Source: Chlorobiaceae bacterium
GTDB lineage: Bacteria; Bacteroidota; Chlorobiia; Chlorobiales; Chlorobiaceae
Length of the DNA: 11,664 bases
NCBI GenBank assembly: GCA_013336025.1
Contig: JAAXUM010000015.1
Span: forward strand, 907-12,570
Direction of reading: 5' to 3'
Under the pieces are notes generated by a model. It did not search any database. It was not told the DNA's origin and was given only the letters and a program-made list of their open reading frames with translations. The translations under genes were made by a program, and so were the position numbers. Every line of letters begins with the position of its first letter. Position 1 is the first letter of the stretch. This document shows positions 6,739 through 11,664 of this stretch, piece after piece.

Positions 6739-9507
6739 ATGATCACCACAACAAGCAGCGTCATCGATTTTGAAAAAGCGGAGCGGGACTTCACCTTTCT
6801 GCTCCAGTGTTTTCAGGAAATGCTTCATGACCTGGGTGAAAAAGAACTTGCCGGGCATCTTCCATGGAAACAAGCCTCCATGCGCCTTGATGATTATCCT
6901 GACATAGAACGCGCCATACAGGCTTACTCGATTTTTTTCCAACTGCTCAACATGGCAGAGGAAAACTCCGGCGCACAGTATCGACGGATAATTGAAACAG
7001 ATAAAGGGCTATCGGAACTCAAGGGACTCTGGGGGAAAAACCTGCACCGGCTCAAAAAAGACAGCATAAGCGAAGAGAAGATTCTGAGCGAACTCTCACG
7101 GGTAACCGTCGATATCGCACTGACAGCGCACCCCACCGAGGCAAAACGAAAAACTGTTCTTGAACAGCACCGCCAGCTCTACATTCTTCTGGTAAAACGT
7201 GAAAACCAGATGTGGACACCGCTTGAACAAGAGGATATCCGCAAAGAGATCAAGGTCGTCATGGAAAGGTTGTGGCGGACCGGTGAGCTCCTGTACGACA
7301 AACCGGCCGTATCGGCTGAACGCAGAAATATTATACACTACCTCTATAACATTTTTCCCGAAGTGCTGCCCATGCTTGACAAGCGACTTCTTCACGCATG
7401 GCAGGAAAGCGGATTCGCTCCTGAAAAACTTGCAGACCCCCGGTCGCTTCCCCGGCTCCGTTTTGGAAGCTGGGTTGGCGGAGACAGAGACGGCCACCCA
7501 CTTGTCACCGCAAAGGTAACCAGAGATACCCTTCTGGAAATGCGTCGCAAGGCGCTTGCGCTGATCGCCTTTCATCTTACCCGACTTGCCTCAAAGCTCA
7601 GCCTTTCTGAAAAACACCAGTTCCCGTCGGATGCACTGGAAAAAAGAATCAGAACACTCAGCGCCCTTCTGGGAGAAGATGGAGAGATCGCTCTCATACG
7701 AAACCGGCATGAACCATGGCGGCAGTTCATTAATCTCATGATAGCATCCCTGCCGAAAAATCCCCGGAATGAACATGATATGCAACACGGGAGTGACGTG
7801 TTCTCATATGGCTCTTCTCGGGAGCTGCTCGGCGATCTTGAGCTGTTGCGACAATCTCTGCTTGTCGTGGGAGCCCGCCATATTGCCGATTCCGATGTAG
7901 CTCCGGTCTATCGCATTGTTCAGACTTTCGGCTTCCATCTCGCATCTCTCGATATCCGTCAGAACAGCCATTTTCACGATCTGGCGCTCTCTCAGCTTAT
8001 GAGTGCTGCAGGCCTGAACGGCAGTGCATTTCTGACCTGGAATGAAGAGGAGCGAACAGCCTTTCTTGACAGGGAGCTGCAATCACCCCGGCCGTTCACC
8101 CATCCCGATATGAAGGCAGGCCCTGAAGCCGAAGCGGTACTCGACTGCTACAGGGTTCTTCTGAACCATTGCAAGGAGTATGGAAGCGAAGGAATCGGGG
8201 CACTGATCGTCAGCATGACAAGAAATGCTTCAGATCTTCTTGTAGTCTATCTTTTTATGCGTGAAGTCGGACTGATGACTCCGTTTGAAGAGATGGATGC
8301 CTGTATGCTTCCCGTCGTCCCGCTCTTCGAAACGATTGAAGACCTTGAAAAAAGCCCTGATATCATGAGAATATTCCTCTCACATCCGCTCACCCGGCGA
8401 ACGCTTGCCTTGCAGCAAGAGATGAACGGTTGGGAAAAACCGGTTCAGCAGGTGATGATCGGATACAGCGACAGCAACAAGGACGGAGGGATTTTTGCCA
8501 GTATCTGGAACCTTTACCGGGCACAGGAATCACTGCTTGAGGCCGGAAAAACATCAGATACAGAGATACTTTTCTTTCATGGCCGCGGCGGCAGCATCAG
8601 CAGGGGCGCAGGCCCGACCCACCGGTTTTTGCGGGCCCAGCCTCACGGTTCATTCCAGGCAGGTATCCGGCTTACCGAACAGGGCGAAACGATTGCCCAA
8701 AAATATGCAAACAGAATCAGTGCGCTCTACAACCTCGAACTCTTCATGGCGGGAGTAACCGGAGAGCTGCTGAAACACCGCAATAAAGAAAAAACAAGCC
8801 ATGAACTTGAGCCGTTGATGGATATGCTCTCACGGACAAGCAACCTTGCCTACCGCAGGCTGATCGAGGCAGAAGGGTTTATTGATTTTTTCAGGGAGGC
8901 AACGCCGATAGATATTATTGAGGCTACCCGGATAGGATCCCGTCCCTCAAGGCGTTCAGGGAAAAAAAGCCTTGCGGATTTACGCGCAATCCCGTGGGTA
9001 TTCAGCTGGAACCAGGCGAGATTCTCCCTTTCAGGATGGTTCGGCATCGGCTCAGCACTTGAGCAGCTTCAGCATGAACATCCCGAAGCATGCGAGAATA
9101 TCCGACGCCAGGATGCGTCATGGGCACCCCTCCGCTACATTATAAGCAATGCGGATGCAAGCCTTGCAACGGTTGATACCGAGATTATGAGAGAGTATGC
9201 CGCCCTTGTCGAAAACAGCGAACTCCGCTCAAGAATCTTCGGCATCATTGAAAACGAGTACCATAAAACCCGAACGATGATAGAGAGCCTCTATGGCGAG
9301 CATCTTGAAGAACAACGCCTCAATGTCTCAAGATTCATCTCCCTGCGTCAGGAAGGGCTCAGGGAGCTGCACCGCCAGCAGATCCGGCTGCTGAAAAAAT
9401 GGCGGAAGCTGCACCAAACAGGACAGAACAAAAAAGCTGACAATCTGCTGGCAGAACTTTTTCTTACCGTCAATGCCATATCAGGAGGACTGAGAACCAC
9501 CGGATGA
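6739..9507 (+). CDS. ppc: Phosphoenolpyruvate carboxylase
   Basis: The enzyme adds bicarbonate to PEP, giving oxaloacetate and phosphate. In green sulfur bacteria this replenishes the reductive TCA cycle. Catalytic motifs are present over 922 residues: TAHPTEA with His131, GSWVGGDRDGHP (244-253), GYSDSNKDGG (575-584), FHGRGGSISRGAGPTH (613-628) with His614, Arg616 and Arg622, QPHGS (634-638), LTEQGE (645-650), and IGSRPSRR (732-739) before LRAIPWVFSW. The C-terminus is LRTTG instead of the usual (M/Q)(R/Q)NTG. Aligning by eye to Escherichia coli PEPC, two residues of the aspartate-inhibitor site keep Arg (622 and 870), but the Lys and Asn appear as Asn804 and Thr920. It is somewhat longer than the 883-residue E. 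coli enzyme. The ATG at 6739 has only a weak AGG upstream. It is monocistronic or weakly linked to comM, 141 bases downstream. Confidence 0.97.
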   Translation: MITTTSSVIDFEKAERDFTFLLQCFQEMLHDLGEKELAGHLPWKQASMRLDDYPDIERAIQAYSIFFQLLNMAEENSGAQYRRIIETDKGLSELKGLWGKNLHRLKKDSISEEKILSELSRVTVDIALTAHPTEAKRKTVLEQHRQLYILLVKRENQMWTPLEQEDIRKEIKVVMERLWRTGELLYDKPAVSAERRNIIHYLYNIFPEVLPMLDKRLLHAWQESGFAPEKLADPRSLPRLRFGSWVGGDRDGHPLVTAKVTRDTLLEMRRKALALIAFHLTRLASKLSLSEKHQFPSDALEKRIRTLSALLGEDGEIALIRNRHEPWRQFINLMIASLPKNPRNEHDMQHGSDVFSYGSSRELLGDLELLRQSLLVVGARHIADSDVAPVYRIVQTFGFHLASLDIRQNSHFHDLALSQLMSAAGLNGSAFLTWNEEERTAFLDRELQSPRPFTHPDMKAGPEAEAVLDCYRVLLNHCKEYGSEGIGALIVSMTRNASDLLVVYLFMREVGLMTPFEEMDACMLPVVPLFETIEDLEKSPDIMRIFLSHPLTRRTLALQQEMNGWEKPVQQVMIGYSDSNKDGGIFASIWNLYRAQESLLEAGKTSDTEILFFHGRGGSISRGAGPTHRFLRAQPHGSFQAGIRLTEQGETIAQKYANRISALYNLELFMAGVTGELLKHRNKEKTSHELEPLMDMLSRTSNLAYRRLIEAEGFIDFFREATPIDIIEATRIGSRPSRRSGKKSLADLRAIPWVFSWNQARFSLSGWFGIGSALEQLQHEHPEACENIRRQDASWAPLRYIISNADASLATVDTEIMREYAALVENSELRSRIFGIIENEYHKTRTMIESLYGEHLEEQRLNVSRFISLRQEGLRELHRQQIRLLKKWRKLHQTGQNKKADNLLAELFLTVNAISGGLRTTG

Positions 9508-9530
9508 TCCTCCGCCCTGCCTGAAAAACC

Positions 9531-9565
9531 TTGCCAATACCGGGCAACAGATCCGGGATTGGCAA
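9531..9565 (+). terminator. Long inverted repeat after ppc, probable terminator or 3'-end structure
   Basis: TTGCCAAT (9531-9538) pairs with ATTGGCAA (9558-9565). After an A/G mismatch the stem continues with CCGG/CCGG around a 9-base loop. On the plus strand no T-run follows directly (AAAAG comes next; a T7 run lies about 20 bases later at 9585-9591). On the minus strand the hairpin is followed by GGTTTTT, although no minus-strand gene ends here. It begins 24 bases after the ppc stop. Confidence 0.45.
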
Positions 9566-9588
9566 AAAGTTGATGAACCTGTTATTTT
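9559..9588 (+). promoter_or_regulatory. Candidate promoter for comM
   Basis: TTGGCA (9559-9564, five of six to the -35 consensus) and TATTTT (9583-9588, four of six) are 18 bases apart and would start transcription about 54 bases before comM. The -35 element lies in the 3' arm of the hairpin that follows ppc, so one sequence may serve both the end of one gene and the start of the next. Confidence 0.3.
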
Positions 9589-9648
9589 TTTGGTACTTTC
9601 AAAGAAGTTACAAGAGACTGCTTCCATTGAATTCACTCGCTTTCCGCC

Positions 9649-11205
9649 ATGCTCTCGACACTCTATGCTGCTTCGCTCTACGGCATCGATGCCGTCAAGG
9701 TTGATGTTGAAATCAATGTCACCGGAGGAATTCCATCATTCACTGTTGTCGGCCTGCCCGATAACGCCATCAGGGAGAGCCGTGAGAGAATTCTCACCGC
9801 AGTCAGAAACTCCGGCTTCGATCTGCCTCCGAAAAAAATCACCGTCAACCTTGCTCCTGCCGATCTGAAAAAAGAGGGCACCGCTTTTGATCTGCCCATA
9901 GCCATAGGGCTGCTCGGGTCTCTGAAACTCATCAAAAACCGCTTTCCCGATACCCTCATCATGGGAGAACTCGCTCTTGACGGATCGATCCGGAGAATCA
10001 ACGGAGCGCTCCCCGTAGCCATTATGGCGGTAAAAGAAAAAATAAAACGCCTGATTGTTCCTCTGGCCAATGCCGCGGAAGCCGCTGTTGCGATCTCGGC
10101 ATCAAAAGCCGACACGCTCGTCTTCGGTGTGGAAACCCTCAACGAAACCGCCGATCTTCTCAATGGAAAAACAAAGCCGTCACCCGTAGAGGTAAACGTT
10201 GCAGAGCTTTTTCAGAAAGAGCCGGAATATCCTGTTGACTTTGCCGACATCAAAGGACAGCAAGCCGCTAAAAAAGCACTTGAAATTGCTGCTGCCGGCG
10301 GGCACAACCTGCTCATGATCGGCCCTCCGGGAAGCGGAAAAACCATGCTTGCCAAAGCGCTTCCAAGCATTCTGCCCCCGCTGGGCTTCGAGGAATCGCT
10401 TGAAACAACGAAAATCTACTCCGTCGCAAGCCTGCTTGAAAAAGACCATCCGCTGATGGTTACCAGACCTTTCCGCAATCCTCACCATACCACGAGCAAT
10501 GTCGCGCTGATCGGCGGAGGAACAACAGCAAAGCCCGGAGAAGTAAGTCTTGCCCATAACGGAATCCTTTTTCTCGATGAACTTCCCGAATTCACCAGAA
10601 ATGCGCTCGAAGTTCTGCGCCAGCCGCTCGAAGACCGGGAGGTTACCGTCGCAAGAATATCCGTAACCACAAAATACCCTGCTGGATTCATGCTTGTCGC
10701 AGCCATGAACCCGAGTCCTGCTGGCGCACTGAAAGATCGCGACGGCAACCTTACCGCTTCGCCCCAGCAGATTCAGCGTTACCTGTCGAAAATTTCCGGA
10801 CCTCTGCTTGACAGAATAGATATTCATATTGACGTTCCGAAGGTCGAAAACACCGAGCTGTTTTCGGCATCCGCGTCAGAAAGCTCACGCGCCATTCGTG
10901 AGCGGGTAATCCGTGCCAGGGAAATTCAGCATCAGCGGTTTGCTGCCGTAACATCCCCGAGGATCTACACCAATGCGCAGATGCAGAGCAAACTCATCAG
11001 AACATTCTGCAAGCTCGATCCTGAAAGCTCACAAAAACTCATGGACGCCATGAACCGCCTGAACCTTTCGGCAAGAGCTCACGACAGAATCCTCAAGGTA
11101 AGCCGCACCATCGCAGATCTCGAAGGATCGGAAACGATTGAAATGCGCCATCTCATCCAGGGCATTCAGTACCGGAACCTCGACCGCGACTTCTGGAGTT
11201 TCTGA
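9649..11205 (+). CDS. comM: ComM/YifB family AAA+ ATPase (Mg-chelatase-like)
   Basis: This cytoplasmic AAA+ helicase-like protein of 518 residues is, by homology with ComM, likely to act in branch migration during uptake and recombination of transforming DNA; members have been misnamed magnesium chelatase. The N-terminal Lon-protease-like domain has VVGLPDNAIRESRERI (33-48) and NLAPADLKKEGTAFDLPIAI (67-86). The ATPase core has Walker A GPPGSGKT (225-232), RNPHHTTSN (276-284), ALIGGG (286-291) and Walker B ILFLDELPEF (306-315). SGPLLDRIDIH (383-393) and a C-terminal Mg-chelatase domain with RTIADLEGS (486-494) follow. The CPCG and CxC cysteines found in many family members are absent (NPSPAG, 354-359), as I recall is also largely true of E. 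coli ComM. Length is typical. No good ribosome binding site precedes the ATG. In this organism chelatase genes for bacteriochlorophyll also exist, but the N-terminal domain and full-length match separate this gene from BchI. Confidence 0.93.
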   Translation: MLSTLYAASLYGIDAVKVDVEINVTGGIPSFTVVGLPDNAIRESRERILTAVRNSGFDLPPKKITVNLAPADLKKEGTAFDLPIAIGLLGSLKLIKNRFPDTLIMGELALDGSIRRINGALPVAIMAVKEKIKRLIVPLANAAEAAVAISASKADTLVFGVETLNETADLLNGKTKPSPVEVNVAELFQKEPEYPVDFADIKGQQAAKKALEIAAAGGHNLLMIGPPGSGKTMLAKALPSILPPLGFEESLETTKIYSVASLLEKDHPLMVTRPFRNPHHTTSNVALIGGGTTAKPGEVSLAHNGILFLDELPEFTRNALEVLRQPLEDREVTVARISVTTKYPAGFMLVAAMNPSPAGALKDRDGNLTASPQQIQRYLSKISGPLLDRIDIHIDVPKVENTELFSASASESSRAIRERVIRAREIQHQRFAAVTSPRIYTNAQMQSKLIRTFCKLDPESSQKLMDAMNRLNLSARAHDRILKVSRTIADLEGSETIEMRHLIQGIQYRNLDRDFWSF

Positions 11206-11628
11206 GTCAGCCTCGCATCAAGGCCATGCATGGCTGCCCGACGCCGGAACAAACTGCCCGAGTGAGCGGAATTCTGCCGCGAATACAGCCAGCTTTGGCG
11301 GGCCACCATTGCGAAACATCCAGAATTTTACATGAAACGGCTGCCGGAAAAAACGGGTGAATACACCCTCTTCAGGATGCCTGAAACGAAAAACGCCGAA
11401 CTGCTTTCAGCCGCCATCCGGAACGCTCCCGGAAAATCATGGATGCCATGGTGGAAAATTTCCACTACCAGGCAGTACCGTAAACGGGGCAAGCTCCGTC
11501 GCAGGTTTATCCACAAAAAATTCTGCACAGCAAAATCCCCGTTCCGAGGTTTCCCCTCCGGGATGTATATTCAGGTTTTTCCTGCAACCTGCATCCGAAG
11601 CAACAAACCATTGAAAGCACACACATCC
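11206..11628. other. Intergenic stretch without an intact gene
   Basis: This 423-base stretch follows the comM stop. It contains the possible remnant described separately, a perfect 12-base palindrome GCCATGCATGGC (11223-11234), and a near-perfect one, GTGGAAAATTTCCAC (11451-11465). No terminator with a U-tract was seen directly after comM. Overlapping small open frames on both strands show no recognisable protein. Confidence 0.5.
11230..11483 (+). pseudogene. Possible decayed coding remnant after comM
   Basis: An ATG at 11230 opens a short frame (MAARRRNKLPE) that ends at TGA 11263. The same frame then continues with protein-like sequence from 11266, including EFCREYSQLWRATIAKHPEF and TGEYTLFRMPETKNAELLSA. 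Near 11421-11436 the frame turns into low-quality basic sequence, while the +2 frame reads ERSRKIMDAMVENFHYQAVP and stops at TAA 11481. A stop followed by a frame change suggests a broken gene, but the family is not recognised and chance open frames cannot be excluded. No start codon other than ATG 11332 would serve the middle part. Confidence 0.28.
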
Positions 11629-11664
11629 ATGAACAGGAAACGCATCTTTCCCTACGCGCTCATG
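11629..11664 (+). CDS. Possible start of a downstream gene, cut by window edge
   Basis: An ATG at 11629 opens the 12-residue sequence MNRKRIFPYALM, which runs to the window end. The basic residues followed by hydrophobic ones look like the beginning of a signal peptide or membrane protein. There is no clear ribosome binding site, and the fragment is too short to identify. Confidence 0.2.
   Translation, partial: MNRKRIFPYALM

Noticed and set aside
10708..10726. Loss of the CPCG cysteine motif in ComM as a novelty
   Set aside because: E. coli ComM, recalled from memory, has the similar sequence NPSPTG, so this is known variation in the family.
10180..10827. 215-codon minus-strand open frame
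   Set aside because: It is antisense to the ATPase core of comM and has no domain.

Overview
This window looks like chromosomal core DNA from a green sulfur bacterium (Chlorobiaceae; Chlorobium or Pelodictyon type). The main evidence is pscC at 5764-6405, which encodes the membrane-anchored cytochrome c of the P840 photosynthetic reaction center, a protein restricted to this group. The other genes (HprK without visible PTS partners, short HPF, single-domain QueF, PEP carboxylase, ComM/YifB) fit that assignment. Base composition looks moderate and even, and no insertion sequence, prophage, CRISPR array, tRNA or rRNA was seen.

Layout. Positions 1-5122 hold six tightly packed minus-strand genes. 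In transcription order they are a family-16-like methyltransferase, an unknown protein with propeller-like repeats (possibly DUF4905), a Xer-type tyrosine recombinase, the ribosome hibernation factor HPF/RaiA, HPr kinase/phosphorylase, and a family 5 solute-binding lipoprotein cut by the left edge. Junctions are 4-base ATGA overlaps or gaps of 2-5 bases. The exception is a 77-base gap before raiA that carries a terminator-like hairpin, so the block may be two transcription units. Positions 5287-5637 hold queF on the plus strand (queuosine precursor synthesis), which converges on pscC on the minus strand. A strong hairpin with U-tracts on both sides lies between them and should terminate both. 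From 6406 to 6738 a 333-base region separates pscC from the divergent ppc gene (PEP carboxylase, 6739-9507). comM follows at 9649-11205. The right end (11206-11628) has no intact gene but contains a frame-disrupted coding remnant, and a possible new gene starts at 11629.

How the genes may work together. pscC supplies electrons to the photosystem. ppc feeds oxaloacetate into the reductive TCA cycle and biosynthesis, so the divergent pair joins light-driven electron transfer with carbon fixation; any shared control is inference. The left block joins chromosome dimer resolution, ribosome hibernation and a metabolite-sensing kinase in one co-directional array. It combines two neighbourhoods known separately in other phyla: xer-hpf in Bacteroidetes and hpf...hprK in Proteobacteria.

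I found no clear sign of a new defence or mobile system. The points most worth a second look are the altered aspartate-site residues in PEP carboxylase, the His-to-Tyr change beside the catalytic Glu in QueF, the composite xer-hpf-hprK operon with its internal hairpin and unknown member, and the decayed ORF after comM.
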